Part shown: positions 7,581 through 15,979 of the stretch, in pieces
How the letters are laid out: the number at the start of each line of letters is the position of its first letter
How positions within the stretch are numbered: the first letter of the stretch is position 1
Source of the DNA: Sphingomonas sp. M1-B02
GTDB lineage: Bacteria > Pseudomonadota > Alphaproteobacteria > Sphingomonadales > Sphingomonadaceae
Length of the DNA stretch: 64,000 bases
Direction of reading: 5' to 3'
Assembly (NCBI RefSeq): GCF_026167525.1
Contig: NZ_CP110679.1
Coordinates: 124,001 to 188,000, forward strand
Notes under the pieces: model-generated
What the model was told of the DNA's origin: nothing
What the model saw: the letters and a program-made list of their open reading frames with translations, nothing else
Databases searched by the model: none
Made by a program: the position numbers and the translations under genes

Positions 7581-8652
7581 ATGGCGGTGCAGGATACGCT
7601 TAGGCGCAGGCCGGAGCGGACGGCATTTGAGAAATATCTCAGGACCGGCCGCTCTCCCTTCTGCGACCCGTCGTCCGTAGAGTATAAGTTTAATCCGTAT
7701 CACGATCCTCGGAACGGACAGTTCACTTTCGCGCCGGGCGGGCCGCGCTCGCTTGACCGCGTCATCATGTCACGACGACGCTCATTATCTGCGGATGATG
7801 GATTCAATCGTGAGAATGCCGGTGGCGCGCGAGAGGCGTTCCCCGCCGCTGTGCCCGCGTACGCGCCAGGTGGACCGGGCCAGGGCCGTACCGGGTCAGG
7901 CGGAAACAGCCGAGCCTTTCACGATCCGATGACTTTGGAGCAGGTTTTTCCCGGTCTGCGAAATACGCCTGGAGGAAGCATCATTGCAGTGGCAGATGGT
8001 TTCTTCAATTTTACTGGCCCGGCCAATGCGTTGAGAGCAGAGCTCACAAAGAAGCAGGCAACTGCGCTCATCAAGCAAATCCGTGACGTTGATCCAAATT
8101 ATCGATTTCAATCCTTTGGCTTCCCGCAAACTGTCGAAGGTTAAAATAACTACCTTAATGGTTTGCGATGGGATCGAGCTACAGCGTTGTATCGTGTTAG
8201 AGGGGATACAGGGCCTCTCCAGGTGGAAACGCTGCGCTACCTTCAACGTCATACCGACATGGCTTATGTTGAGGGCCTAGCTTTGTTGAGGGCAGGTCGG
8301 TTGAGGGTCAAACTTTCCGAGAATGAAGCGCTTGGCAATTTCATAGACCGGCGCGTTCGTGGACAGCTCCGAAACCTATTCAATCAGCTTGGTATAGAAA
8401 CACATCGCGATGGAGATGTCCGTGTGGTCGGGAGGAGAGTATTCCGCTGCCGGGACGGATCGAACGTATCGCATTCCCGACGCGCGAGTGGCGGATGTCG
8501 CATTCGATGTATCGCTCAGTGCTAAGACGCTTGCGACGCCCCAGGTTCGGGGCTTTTTCGATGCCCAGTTCAGCCCTCGTGCCGTAGCCATCGTACGCCC
8601 ATCGCAGCTTGGCAAAGGTAGCAGTTACATCATCAAGCGACCGGGGAACTGA
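7581..8652 (+). pseudogene. toxin-like gene broken by a stop codon and a frameshift
   Basis: The reading frame opens at MAVQDTLRRRPERTAFEKY and includes KFNPYHDPRNGQFTFAPGG, a motif I associate with sphingomonad effector-like proteins. It stops at TAA 8142-8144, but the same frame continues (NNYLNGLRWDRATALYRVR) to about 8440. There coding similarity moves one frame over and resumes as YRIPDARVADVAFDVSLSAK...IVRPSQLGKGSSYIIKRPG. The tail resembles polymorphic-toxin nuclease ends (PD, then D-x-S-x4-K, then RPSQLG), so a PD-(D/E)xK-type nuclease is possible. Repairing one CAA-to-TAA change and one missing base near 8443 restores a single protein of about 357 residues. The GC content is lower than in its neighbours (28 of 60 bases in 8041-8100). 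A TTG start at 7527 is an alternative. Confidence 0.6.
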
Positions 8653-8653
8653 G

Positions 8654-8986
8654 ATGCGCCCTTATGAACCATATGTGCCGCAGACGATTGGTGAGATTTG
8701 GGATCTTTTGGGCTCTATGATGCTGGGATCGCCGACATTTGTCGACAAGACCGGCTACTTTCCGCAACAGAGCATCGATACCGAATTCTTCGCATTGAAA
8801 GAGGGGCTGAATGCAATCCGCAAACGTCTTGGCGAAGAGCGGTATGAAAAGCTCGTTGAAATGGCCGATCGGATGCGGGCGCATTTCGAAGCCGATCCTG
8901 AGGATAAAACCGATGACAGCCTCGCGGGTCGGCAGCTGATCTATGACATGGAGGACGTTCTTCGGGAGGCTCGTAAATCGAAATAG
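8654..8986 (+). CDS. immunity-like hypothetical protein
   Basis: A 110-residue cytoplasmic protein, acidic and helical (MRPYEPYVPQTIGEIWDLLG at the front, EKLVEMADRMRAHFEADPED in the middle). I do not recognise a family. It starts one base after the stop of the broken toxin-like gene, in the order toxin then immunity, and has the size and charge usual for immunity proteins. Its frame is intact although the toxin is not, as seen when an orphan immunity gene is kept for protection. The ATG follows GGGGAACTGAG. The function is inferred from context only. Confidence 0.6.
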   Translation: MRPYEPYVPQTIGEIWDLLGSMMLGSPTFVDKTGYFPQQSIDTEFFALKEGLNAIRKRLGEERYEKLVEMADRMRAHFEADPEDKTDDSLAGRQLIYDMEDVLREARKSK

Positions 8987-9151
8987 ACATTCGCCGACCT
9001 CTGCTATCGAATCTACTGTGGCTTCGGTAAGTCGCCAGTCGTTGCGCGAACCCTGCACCGCCCCCGCCCGGAAATATTTCAGTCGCAATCCTGGAAAAAC
9101 TGGCAATAGCGGCGCATGCCCGATCGCGGGCATCCAAAGGGGGGGAATCGC

Positions 9152-9508
9152 ATGAAGTCCATATTCGCAGCCTGCGCGCTGCTGTTCGTTGCCGCGTCGC
9201 CGGCTCTGGCTGCCGACGAGACGCTGAAGGTCAGCAATCGTACCGGCTATACGATCAACGAAATCTACATCGCGCCGCACAGCAGCGACAATTGGGAAGA
9301 AGATGTCATGGGCGAGGACGCCCTGGTGACCAACACGTCGGTCGACATCGACTTCAGCAAGTCGGAAGATACGTGCAAGTGGGACCTCAAGGCCGTCTAT
9401 GACGACAAGACCACTGCGGTGTGGACCAACATCGATCTTTGCAAGATCTCGTCGATCACGCTGTTCTACAATGCGGACACCGACGTTACCTCGGCGCGCT
9501 ACGAATAA
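9152..9508 (+). CDS. secreted small beta-rich protein of unknown function
   Basis: A 118-residue exported protein. The signal peptide MKSIFAACALLFVAASPALA is cleaved near residue 20. The mature part has NRTGYTINEIYIAPHSSDNW, EDVMGEDAL, CKWDLKAVYDDKTTAVW and DLC, giving a pair of cysteines that could form a disulfide in the periplasm. Related sphingomonad proteins are often labelled argininosuccinate lyase in databases, which cannot be right for a protein this small without the lyase signature. The ATG follows a strong purine run (AAAGGGGGGGAAT). No function can be given. Confidence 0.75.
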   Translation: MKSIFAACALLFVAASPALAADETLKVSNRTGYTINEIYIAPHSSDNWEEDVMGEDALVTNTSVDIDFSKSEDTCKWDLKAVYDDKTTAVWTNIDLCKISSITLFYNADTDVTSARYE

Positions 9509-9516
9509 GCTTCGGC

Positions 9517-9541
9517 GGCGGCTCGGCCAGGCCGGGTCGCC
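9517..9541. terminator. stem-loop between convergent genes
   Basis: GGCGGCTCGG and CCGGGTCGCC can form a ten-pair stem (two G-T pairs) with a five-base loop, just after the secreted-protein stop and just before the YaiI-type stop. There is no clear T run, so it is a weak terminator candidate for either strand. Confidence 0.4.
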
Positions 9542-9549
9542 GCATCCGG

Positions 9550-10008
9550 CTAGCGCCGTCTCAACCCTACCAACGCCGCGTCGAGCGCCGAGAGGAAGCG
9601 CGAGCGATCCGCCTTCGCGAAGGGGGCGGGGCCGCCTAGCTGGTCGCCGCCGGCGCGCAGATCGGCCATGATCGCACGCGTAGCGATGGCGCCGCCGATC
9701 GAGCTGGTGGTGAAGGGCTTGCCGGTGGGCGAAAGGACCTGCGCGCCGTTCTTGAGCGCGCGATCGGCCAGCAGGATGTCCGCGGTGATCACGATCGCGG
9801 CGGCGTCGCTATTCTCGGCAATCCAGTCGTCCGCGGCGTCGAACGCGGCGCTGACCACCTGCTTCGATATCAGCGGATGGACCGGCACGCGGAAATGGCT
9901 GTTGCTGACGATCGTCACCGGCACGTCGTGGCGGAAGGCGACCTTGTAAATCTCTTCCTTGACCGGGCAGGCGTCGGCATCGACCAGGATGCGGATGCCG
10001 CCGCTCAC
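9550..10008 (-). CDS. YaiI/YqxD family protein (DUF188)
   Basis: A 152-residue protein of the UPF0178/DUF188 family, a PIN-like fold of unknown activity. The conserved start ILVDADACPVKEEIYKVA (about residues 7-24) and VITADILLADRALKNGA (about residues 72-88) are present, with acidic residues typical of the putative nuclease centre. Translation starts at GTG (GTGAGCGGC), which overlaps the stop of the upstream DEAD-box helicase gene (GTGA). The coupling suggests co-expression with the RNA helicase. Confidence 0.92.
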   Translation of the reverse strand: MSGGIRILVDADACPVKEEIYKVAFRHDVPVTIVSNSHFRVPVHPLISKQVVSAAFDAADDWIAENSDAAAIVITADILLADRALKNGAQVLSPTGKPFTTSSIGGAIATRAIMADLRAGGDQLGGPAPFAKADRSRFLSALDAALVGLRRR

Positions 10009-11729
10009 TTCCGCGGCGGACCCTTGCGCTGATAGGGCTTGGCCTGGTGGCGCAGGGTGGGGCGGCCGGCGCCGTGGGGCCCGCGCTGCTGGGGTCCGCG
10101 CGACGGGCGAGGGCCTTCCTGCTGCTCTGGGCCGCTGGCCGACTGCTCGATGCGGACATCCTCGTCAGGCTCGGCGGTCTTGGCGACCGAGGCCTGGAAC
10201 TTGGTGGCGATGGCGCGGGGGACCTGAAACATCGTCTCGTTCTGGCCGATGCGGATCGCGCCGATCTCATTCTTGGTGACGTGGCCGCGGCGGCAGATCA
10301 ACGGCAGGATCCAGCGCGCATCGGCATTCTGGCGGCGGCCGATGTTCATGCGGAACCAGACGATGTCCTCGAAGCCGGGGCGATGCCGCTCCTGCTGCGC
10401 CTCGCGACGCGCCTCGGGGGTCTGCTCGATCATCTCCTCGGGCTGCGGCATCGCATTGCGGTGCGCGCGGACCAAAGCGGCGGCGATGTCCTGCGGGCTC
10501 TTCTCGGCGAGCAGGCGCTCGGCGAGGGCGATATCTTCCTCGTCGGTCTCCACCGGGGCGAGCAAAGCGGCGAGCAGGCGTTCGCGATCGTTGGCGCGGA
10601 TCATCTCCGGCGTCGGCGTCTCGATCCACTCGGCGTTGATGCGCGCGCCCTTCAGGACGGATTCGACGCGGCGGCGGCGCGGATAGGGGACGATGAGCAC
10701 GGCGGTGCCCTTCTTGCCCGCCCGGCCGGTGCGGCCCGAGCGATGCTGGAGCGTCTCGGCATCGCGCGGCAGCTCGACATGGACGACGAGGCTGAGCGAC
10801 GGCAGATCGATGCCGCGCGAGGCGACGTCGGTGGCGACGCAGACGCGGGCGCGGCGATCGCGCAGGGCCTGCAGCGCATGGTTGCGCTCATTCTGGCTAT
10901 GCTCGCCCGAGAGTGCGACGGCGGAAAAGCCGCGCTCGACCAGGGTCGCGTGCAAGTGGCGGACATTGTCGCGGGTGGCGCAGAACAGCATCGCCGTCTC
11001 GGCTTCGTGGAAGCGAAGCAGGTTGATGACGGCATGCTCGATGTCGCTCGGCGAGACGGTGATGCACTGATAGGCGATGTCGCCATGGCCGCGATCCTCG
11101 CCGATCGTGGCGATGCGCAGCGCATCCTTCTGGTAGCGCTTGGCCAGCGAGACGATCGGCTTGGGCATCGTCGCCGAGAAGAGCAGGGTGCGGCGGCCGT
11201 CGGGCGAGGCATCGAGGATGGTCTCGAGATCGTCGCGGAAGCCCATGTCGAGCATCTCGTCGGCTTCGTCGAGGACGACCGCCTTGAGGTCCGACAAATC
11301 GAGCGCGCCGCGCTCGAGATGGTCGCGCAGGCGCCCCGGCGTGCCGACGACGAGATGCGCGCCATGGCTGAGCGCGCGGCGCTCCTTCGAGGCATCCATG
11401 CCGCCGACGCAGGTGGCGACGCGGCCGCCGGCCCTGCCATAGAGCCAGATCAGCTCGCGGCTGACCTGGAGCGCGAGCTCGCGGGTGGGGGCGATGATGA
11501 GCGCCAGCGGGGCGCGGGCGGGGACAATCTTGCCCGCCTCGTCGAGCAGTTCGGTCGCCATGGCGAGGCCGAAGGCGACGGTCTTGCCCGAGCCGGTCTG
11601 CGCCGAGACGATGAGATCGCGGCCCCGGGCCTCGGGCTCGAGGACGGCAGCCTGCACGGGGGTGGGCGCGGAATATTCACGCGCGGCGAGCGCTTCGCTG
11701 AGAAGCGGCGGAAGATTTGAGAATGGCAT
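10005..11729 (-). CDS. DEAD-box RNA helicase with DbpA-type RNA-binding domain
   Basis: A 574-residue ATP-dependent RNA helicase of the DeaD/CsdA group. Motifs: Q-motif Q26, Walker A AQTGSGKT (43-50), PTREL (81-85), TPGR (130-133), DEAD (154-157), SAT (185-187) and HRSGRTGR (motif VI). A DbpA RNA-binding domain follows (about 440-515, including WFRMNIGRRQNADARWI) and then a basic Arg/Gly/Pro/Gln-rich tail. Likely roles are ribosome assembly and mRNA unwinding, especially in the cold. The ATG at MPFSNLPPLLSEAL is the family-like start; the open frame upstream has no family similarity. Confidence 0.95.
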   Translation of the reverse strand: MPFSNLPPLLSEALAAREYSAPTPVQAAVLEPEARGRDLIVSAQTGSGKTVAFGLAMATELLDEAGKIVPARAPLALIIAPTRELALQVSRELIWLYGRAGGRVATCVGGMDASKERRALSHGAHLVVGTPGRLRDHLERGALDLSDLKAVVLDEADEMLDMGFRDDLETILDASPDGRRTLLFSATMPKPIVSLAKRYQKDALRIATIGEDRGHGDIAYQCITVSPSDIEHAVINLLRFHEAETAMLFCATRDNVRHLHATLVERGFSAVALSGEHSQNERNHALQALRDRRARVCVATDVASRGIDLPSLSLVVHVELPRDAETLQHRSGRTGRAGKKGTAVLIVPYPRRRRVESVLKGARINAEWIETPTPEMIRANDRERLLAALLAPVETDEEDIALAERLLAEKSPQDIAAALVRAHRNAMPQPEEMIEQTPEARREAQQERHRPGFEDIVWFRMNIGRRQNADARWILPLICRRGHVTKNEIGAIRIGQNETMFQVPRAIATKFQASVAKTAEPDEDVRIEQSASGPEQQEGPRPSRGPQQRGPHGAGRPTLRHQAKPYQRKGPPRK

Positions 11730-11945
11730 GGAACCGTGCAGATGGGCGCGGCGGGCCCCAAGGGCAAGCAGAATGTTGCGCGGCCAAGCTGTCCGCTTCT
11801 CGCACCGCGGTCCGGGTCGGTCCATGCCACCGTTGTGCGCCGGCACTTCCGGGCTATGGCGCGACCCCATGCGCCGCACCGCGACGGACTGGAAATCTGC
11901 AACCGCCTTCCCATATCAAACTGCTGATAAGACAGGGAATTAGCG

Positions 11946-12209
11946 ATGGCGACCGGCTGGGCGCGGGATGGCGCGGTACAGGACCAGATCGACGACACGA
12001 TCACCGATGCGGTGCTGACGGCACGCGCGCGCATGCCGAGCGGCGAAGGCACCGAGGATTGCGTGATCTGCGGCGAGGAAATCCCCGCGGCGCGCCGCCG
12101 GGCGCTGCCGAGCGCGCGGACCTGCGTGGAATGTCAGGCCGGGCGCGACAGCCGCATCGTGCAGGCCGGGATCAACCGCCGCGGCAGCAAGGACAGCCAG
12201 CTGCGTTGA
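11946..12209 (+). CDS. DksA/TraR family C4-type zinc finger protein
   Basis: An 87-residue protein with a four-cysteine zinc finger (C39-V-I-C42 ... C60-V-E-C63) preceded by a short helix. It matches the small YbiI-like branch of the DksA/TraR family, which lacks the long coiled coil of full DksA. Full DksA acts in the RNA polymerase secondary channel with ppGpp; whether this short form does so is unknown. It stands alone, divergent from the helicase gene, with GACAGGGAATTAGCG before the ATG. Confidence 0.9.
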   Translation: MATGWARDGAVQDQIDDTITDAVLTARARMPSGEGTEDCVICGEEIPAARRRALPSARTCVECQAGRDSRIVQAGINRRGSKDSQLR

Positions 12210-12212
12210 GGC

Positions 12213-12578
12213 TCAGCGCGACGAGAGCACGAACAGGTTGCCGTCCTCGTCCTTGAACTTCGCGAAGGTGCCCCAGGGCTGCTTCTCGGGCGGGCCCTCG
12301 AAGGACACGCCCTTTTCGGACATTTGCTTGTAGGTATAGTCGACGTCATCGCACGCGAACGAGCCGTTGAAGAAGGTGCCGATACGGTCCTCGTGCCCGT
12401 CGGGGGTGAACAGCACGATCGCGGTCTCGGCGCCGGGGATGCCGAGTTCGATCCAGCGCTTGCCGGGACCCATCGGCTGATCGGTCGTCACGCGGAAGCC
12501 GACCTTTTCGGTCCAGAAGCGCACCGCGGAGTCCTGATCGCGGGTGGGGATCGATGCGAATTTGAGTTTGGTGATCAT
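12213..12578 (-). CDS. VOC family (glyoxalase/bleomycin-resistance-like) protein
   Basis: A 121-residue single VOC domain (MITKLKFASIPTRDQDSAVRFWTEKVGFRV at the start, WIELGIPGAETAIVLF in the middle, GTFAKFKDEDGNLFVL at the end). The paired beta-alpha-beta-beta-beta units and the terminal F-x-D-x-D-G-N motif are typical. VOC proteins are metal-dependent lyases, dioxygenases or resistance proteins; the substrate cannot be read from sequence. It converges on the zinc-finger gene with only three bases between the stops. GGAGGCTCCC precedes the ATG on the coding strand. Confidence 0.9.
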   Translation of the reverse strand: MITKLKFASIPTRDQDSAVRFWTEKVGFRVTTDQPMGPGKRWIELGIPGAETAIVLFTPDGHEDRIGTFFNGSFACDDVDYTYKQMSEKGVSFEGPPEKQPWGTFAKFKDEDGNLFVLSSR

Positions 12579-12649
12579 GGGAGCCTCCTGAGCGGGCAGG
12601 CTAGTTGGCGCCTTGACGCGCGTCGATCATGGCATCAACTGCTATAGCA

Positions 12650-12952
12650 ATGGATACCATAGAGTTGGATCTTTACGTGGTGGATCGGTTGATGGCCGAT
12701 TTGGTCGGGCATGACCGGCGGCCGTCCGCCTTTCTCGTCTATCTCGCGATCACCGCCGCGGGCGAGCGCTGCGCATTGAGCCATTCCGATCTGGCAACGC
12801 GGACCGGGCTGTCGAAGCGATCGGTCCAGGCAGGGATCGGCCATCTGAAGCGCCGCGCGCTGATCGAAGCCGAGAGCGACGGCCCTACCGAAGTCGCGCG
12901 CTATCGGCCGCTGACGCCGTGGCGGCGCTGGCGCGATCCGCTCAAGGAATGA
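12650..12952 (+). CDS. helix-turn-helix protein
   Basis: A 100-residue small DNA-binding-like protein. A winged-helix motif is visible at about residues 45-75 (ALSHSDLATRTGLSKRSVQAGI, then HLKRRALIEAESDG as the wing). The start was taken at MDTIELDLYVVDRLM because the seven residues upstream show no conservation. Its tail overlaps the convergent SDR gene by 11 bases. It is probably a local regulator; target unknown. Confidence 0.8.
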   Translation: MDTIELDLYVVDRLMADLVGHDRRPSAFLVYLAITAAGERCALSHSDLATRTGLSKRSVQAGIGHLKRRALIEAESDGPTEVARYRPLTPWRRWRDPLKE

Positions 12953-14006
12953 GGCGGTCTGCGCGCAGCTGGGTGAACAGATCGAAAAAGGCGTCGTCGG
13001 TGGGCTGATAGGCGGTGAAGCCCAGGCGGCGGCTCTTGCCCATGTCGGTCACGACTTCGATTGGGCGGCCGAGATCGGCATCGGTGTGCCAGGGCGAGGC
13101 CAGGCGGGCGAGATCGGGTTCGGTAAGCCCCTCGCGCTCGGCGATCCGCGACCAGAGCCCGGCGTCACCGGCCATTTGGGTCTCCAGCGGCTGCACCGTG
13201 CCGTCGAAGGGAGCTGCCTCGACGCCGAACCATTCGGCGATGCGCTGCCACATCCAGCTCCAGCGGAAGACATCGCCGTTGACGACGTTGAACGCCTCGT
13301 CACGCGCCGCGGGGGTGGTTGCGGCCCAGAGCAGATGCTTCGCCAGGAGCCGGGCGTCGGTCATGTCGGTGAGGCCCTCCCACTGCGCGGCCGAGCCGGG
13401 GAAGCGGAAGGGGCGGCCGAGTTCGCGGCAGAGCGTGGCATAGACCGCGAGCGTCGTGCCCATGTTCATGGCATTGCCGACCGCCTTGCCGATCACGGTG
13501 TGCGGACGGTGGACGCTCCAGCCGAAGCCGTCGCGCGTGGCGGCGGCGAAGACCTCGTCTTCCTGCGCATAATAGAAATTGTCGATGTCGAGGCGGGGCT
13601 GCTCCTCGCGGAACGGGGTCTGCGGGAGCGCGCCCTTGCCGTAGCTTTCGAACGGCCCGAGATAATGTTTGAGCCCGGTCACCAGCGCCACATGGCGGGT
13701 GCTGCCGCCGGAGCGGAGCGCATTGAGCAGATTGCGGACCATCGCCGAGTTGACCCGAATATTCTCGGCTTCGCTGTCCTGCCGCAGCCAGGTGGTGATG
13801 AAGACCGCGTCGGGGCGGAGATTGGCGAGGGCATGCCCAGTGGCGGCGGCATCCTGGAGATCTGCGGCGACGGGGAGCAGGCCCGCTTGTTCGAGCGGCC
13901 GGCGGGCGAGGCCGTGCACCGTCCAGCCCTCGCGCATCAGCAGATCCGCCGTGGCGCTGCCGACGATACCGCTCGCGCCCACTACCAATGCCGTTTTGGC
14001 CATCAT
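12942..14006 (-). CDS. SDR family oxidoreductase, PRISE (progesterone 5-beta-reductase / iridoid synthase)-like
   Basis: A 354-residue NAD(P)H-dependent reductase. It has the Rossmann motif GASGIVGS (about 10-17) and the PRISE signatures TGLKHYLGPFE (catalytic K113) and NFYYAQED (Y146), as in plant progesterone 5-beta-reductase and iridoid synthase. The usual SDR YxxxK pair is absent; PRISE enzymes instead use Lys and Tyr from these two motifs to reduce enones. Bacterial members reduce activated C=C bonds, so an enone reductase role is likely; natural substrate unknown. The gene stands alone. Confidence 0.88.
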   Translation of the reverse strand: MMAKTALVVGASGIVGSATADLLMREGWTVHGLARRPLEQAGLLPVAADLQDAAATGHALANLRPDAVFITTWLRQDSEAENIRVNSAMVRNLLNALRSGGSTRHVALVTGLKHYLGPFESYGKGALPQTPFREEQPRLDIDNFYYAQEDEVFAAATRDGFGWSVHRPHTVIGKAVGNAMNMGTTLAVYATLCRELGRPFRFPGSAAQWEGLTDMTDARLLAKHLLWAATTPAARDEAFNVVNGDVFRWSWMWQRIAEWFGVEAAPFDGTVQPLETQMAGDAGLWSRIAEREGLTEPDLARLASPWHTDADLGRPIEVVTDMGKSRRLGFTAYQPTDDAFFDLFTQLRADRLIP

Positions 14007-14072
14007 CGTCGTCCCGTTGTTCAGCCGTCTTAGATAGGGCGGCTAAACGCTTTTAATAGAAGGGGAGGGCTT

Positions 14073-15239
14073 TCACAGCGCCTGCGCCGCTGCCCAGCCG
14101 CTCGCCCAGGCCCATTGAAAATTATAGCCGCCCAGCCAGCCGGTGACGTCGACCGCCTCGCCGATCGCGTAGAGCCCGGGGACTTTGCGCGCCTCCATCG
14201 TCTGCGAGGAGAGATCGGCGGTGGAGATGCCGCCGATCGTGACCTCGGCCTTGGCGAAACCCTCGGTGCCGTTGGGGAGGAAGCGCCAGTCGTGGAGGCG
14301 GCGTTCGGCCTCCTGGAGGGTGCGATCTGAGAGGGTCTGGAGCTCGCCTTGGGGAGCGAGCTGCGCCGCGAGGGTTTCGGCTAGGCGATCGGGGAGGGCC
14401 TCGCCGAGCAATTTTCGCAGCGTGGTGCGCGGGCGGCTGCGCTTGGCCGAAGCGAGCCAGCCGGGCGCGGATTTCGGCAGAAAGTCGATCGCGACCGGAT
14501 CGCCGTGGCGCCAATAGCTGGAGACCTGGAGGATGGCGGGGCCGGAGAGGCCGCGATGGGTGAACAATGCGGCTTCGGGGAAGGCGGCCTTGCCGGCACG
14601 CGCGACCACGTCGGTGGCGACACCCGAGAGTTCGGTGAACAGGGCCTGTTCGCCGCTGAGAGTGAGGGGGACCAAAGCGGGGCGGGGTTCCACCACCTTG
14701 AGGCCGAAACGGCGGGCGAGATCGTAGGCGAAGCCAGTTGCGCCCATCTTGGGGATCGAGGGGCCGCCGGTGGCGATGACCAGCGCAGGCGCCTCCGCGG
14801 TGCGGGTGCCGCAGCGGATACGGTAGCGGGCGTCGCCATGGTCGACCGTCGCGGGTTCGCCGAGCCAGATGTCGACGCCGCCCTTCGCGCATTCGTCGAG
14901 TAGCAGGTCGACGATCTGGCGGGCGGAACCGTCGCAGAAGAGCTGGCCCAGCGTCTTTTCATGCCAGGCGATGCCATGGCGTTGCACAAGATCGAGGAAG
15001 TCCTGTGCCGTGTAGCGACCCAGCGCCGACTTGGCGAAATGGGGATTGGCGGAGATGTAGCGGTCGGGCGCGGTGTTCAGATTGGTGAAGTTGCAGCGGC
15101 CGCCGCCGGAGATGAGGATCTTCTTGCCCGGGCGATCGGCATGATCGACCAGCAGCACGCGGCGGCCGCGCTGGCCGGCGACCGCGGCGCACATCAGGCC
15201 GGCTGCGCCTGCGCCGAGGATGATGGCGTCGTGGGTCAC
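14073..15239 (-). CDS. HI0933/YhiN family FAD-dependent oxidoreductase
   Basis: A 388-residue flavoprotein of the HI0933-like family. Dinucleotide-binding motif GAGAAGLMCAAVAGQRG (about 9-25), then RPGKKILISGGGRCNFTN (about 41-58), the hallmark of the family, and a C-terminal GEAVDVTGWLGGYNFQWA that closes the FAD site. Members are annotated as putative aminoacetone oxidases but have no proven reaction. The gene is flanked downstream by a Myb-like gene on the same strand and by a REP-like element at its start. Confidence 0.93.
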   Translation of the reverse strand: MTHDAIILGAGAAGLMCAAVAGQRGRRVLLVDHADRPGKKILISGGGRCNFTNLNTAPDRYISANPHFAKSALGRYTAQDFLDLVQRHGIAWHEKTLGQLFCDGSARQIVDLLLDECAKGGVDIWLGEPATVDHGDARYRIRCGTRTAEAPALVIATGGPSIPKMGATGFAYDLARRFGLKVVEPRPALVPLTLSGEQALFTELSGVATDVVARAGKAAFPEAALFTHRGLSGPAILQVSSYWRHGDPVAIDFLPKSAPGWLASAKRSRPRTTLRKLLGEALPDRLAETLAAQLAPQGELQTLSDRTLQEAERRLHDWRFLPNGTEGFAKAEVTIGGISTADLSSQTMEARKVPGLYAIGEAVDVTGWLGGYNFQWAWASGWAAAQAL

Positions 15240-15247
15240 CCCGAGAG

Positions 15248-15330
15248 CGTCGTCCCCGCGAAGGCGGGGATCCAGGATGACGAAGCGACGTCCTTTGTGG
15301 CTCTGGATCCCCGCCTGCGCGGGGATGACG
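15248..15330. repeat. REP-like inverted repeat
   Basis: Two 28-base arms (15248-15275 and 15303-15330) are reverse complements with two mismatches. The core is TCCCCGCGAAGGCGGGGATCC and the outer ends are CGTC/GACG. The arms are separated by 27 bases. The element lies between the HI0933 gene start and the Myb-like gene stop. Confidence 0.85.
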
Positions 15331-15344
15331 ATAACAGGGGCACG

Positions 15345-15524
15345 CTAGCGTAGCTTGCTGATCGACAGACCGTCGGCCTTGGCGCGGTCCTTGATCGACT
15401 CCTCGCTGCGGGTCATCGCCTTGGCGATCGACTTCAGCGGCATGCCTTTCTTGGCCAAAGTGTGGAGTTTTTGCACCTCGTCCTGCGTCCAGGGCTGGCG
15501 GTGGCGTTCGAAACGCTCGGTCAT
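15345..15524 (-). CDS. small Myb/SANT-like helix-turn-helix protein
   Basis: A 59-residue basic protein (MTERFERHRQPWTQDEVQKL ... KSIAKAMTRSEESIKDRAKA). The PWTQDEVQKLHTLAKKG stretch followed by two helices is the bacterial SANT/Myb-like DNA-binding pattern (W at about 12, helix-turn-helix at about 28-50). The gene fits the space between a REP-like element and the SWIB gene. Purines before the ATG (GCAAAGGAAGCC) give a good ribosome-binding site. Target unknown. Confidence 0.75.
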   Translation of the reverse strand: MTERFERHRQPWTQDEVQKLHTLAKKGMPLKSIAKAMTRSEESIKDRAKADGLSISKLR

Positions 15525-15610
15525 GATGGCTTCCTTTGCCCCGTGACGAGGCGTGATTCGCGGGGTTTCCCCGCCGCATTCCCTAGCCGATCGCTGCGGC
15601 CCATACGAAT

Positions 15611-15638
15611 GGGGCGGGCCCCTTTCGAGACCCGCCCC
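15611..15638 (-). terminator. stem-loop after the SWIB-domain gene
   Basis: GGGGCGGG and CCCGCCCC form a perfect eight-pair stem around a 12-base loop, 41 bases downstream of the SWIB gene stop on the minus strand. It is followed by a TTCG-rich rather than T-rich stretch, so its strength is uncertain. Confidence 0.5.
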
Positions 15639-15678
15639 AGCGTGAAGGCAAGCGCGCCGGCCTGCGCCGGCGAGCGGC

Positions 15679-15948
15679 TTACTTCATATGCTTCGAGAGC
15701 AGCTTGTTCATCTCGAACATCGTGCACTTGTCGACGCCGAAGATCGGCTTGAGCGTGTCGTCCGCCAGAATTTCCCGCTTGTTTTCAGGGTTCTGAAGGT
15801 TGTGCTTCTTGATATATGCCCACATCTTGCTGACGACTTCGCTGCGCGGCAGGGCGTCGGGGCCGGTGATCTTGGCCAGTTCCGGCGACGGGGTCACCGG
15901 CTTGGCGATGCCGCCACGTGCGCCGCCTGCTGCTTTTGTCTCGGCCAT
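15679..15948 (-). CDS. SWIB/MDM2 domain-containing protein
   Basis: An 89-residue protein made almost wholly of one SWIB domain (about residues 22-88: LAKITGPDALPRSEVVSKMW, AYIKKHNLQNPENKREI, LKPIFGVDKCTMFEMNKLL). The domain is best known from eukaryotic SWI/SNF complexes and MDM2; short bacterial copies occur in Chlamydia, where one is fused to topoisomerase, and in some alphaproteobacteria, probably as chromatin-associated proteins. It has a leading Ala/Gly/Lys tail. It lies in a row with two other small genes on the same strand (Myb-like, DUF2945). Confidence 0.93.
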   Translation of the reverse strand: MAETKAAGGARGGIAKPVTPSPELAKITGPDALPRSEVVSKMWAYIKKHNLQNPENKREILADDTLKPIFGVDKCTMFEMNKLLSKHMK

Positions 15949-15979
15949 ATTTGTTCTCCTGTTCGTACCCGTAACCGGG

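Noticed and set aside
9152-9508. Argininosuccinate lyase label often given to proteins like this one
   Set aside because: The protein is 118 residues with a signal peptide and lacks the lyase signature; the label is an annotation error.
10047-11720. 557-codon open frame antisense to the DEAD-box helicase
   Set aside because: All helicase motifs are on the other strand; this frame is a by-product of high GC and shows no domain.
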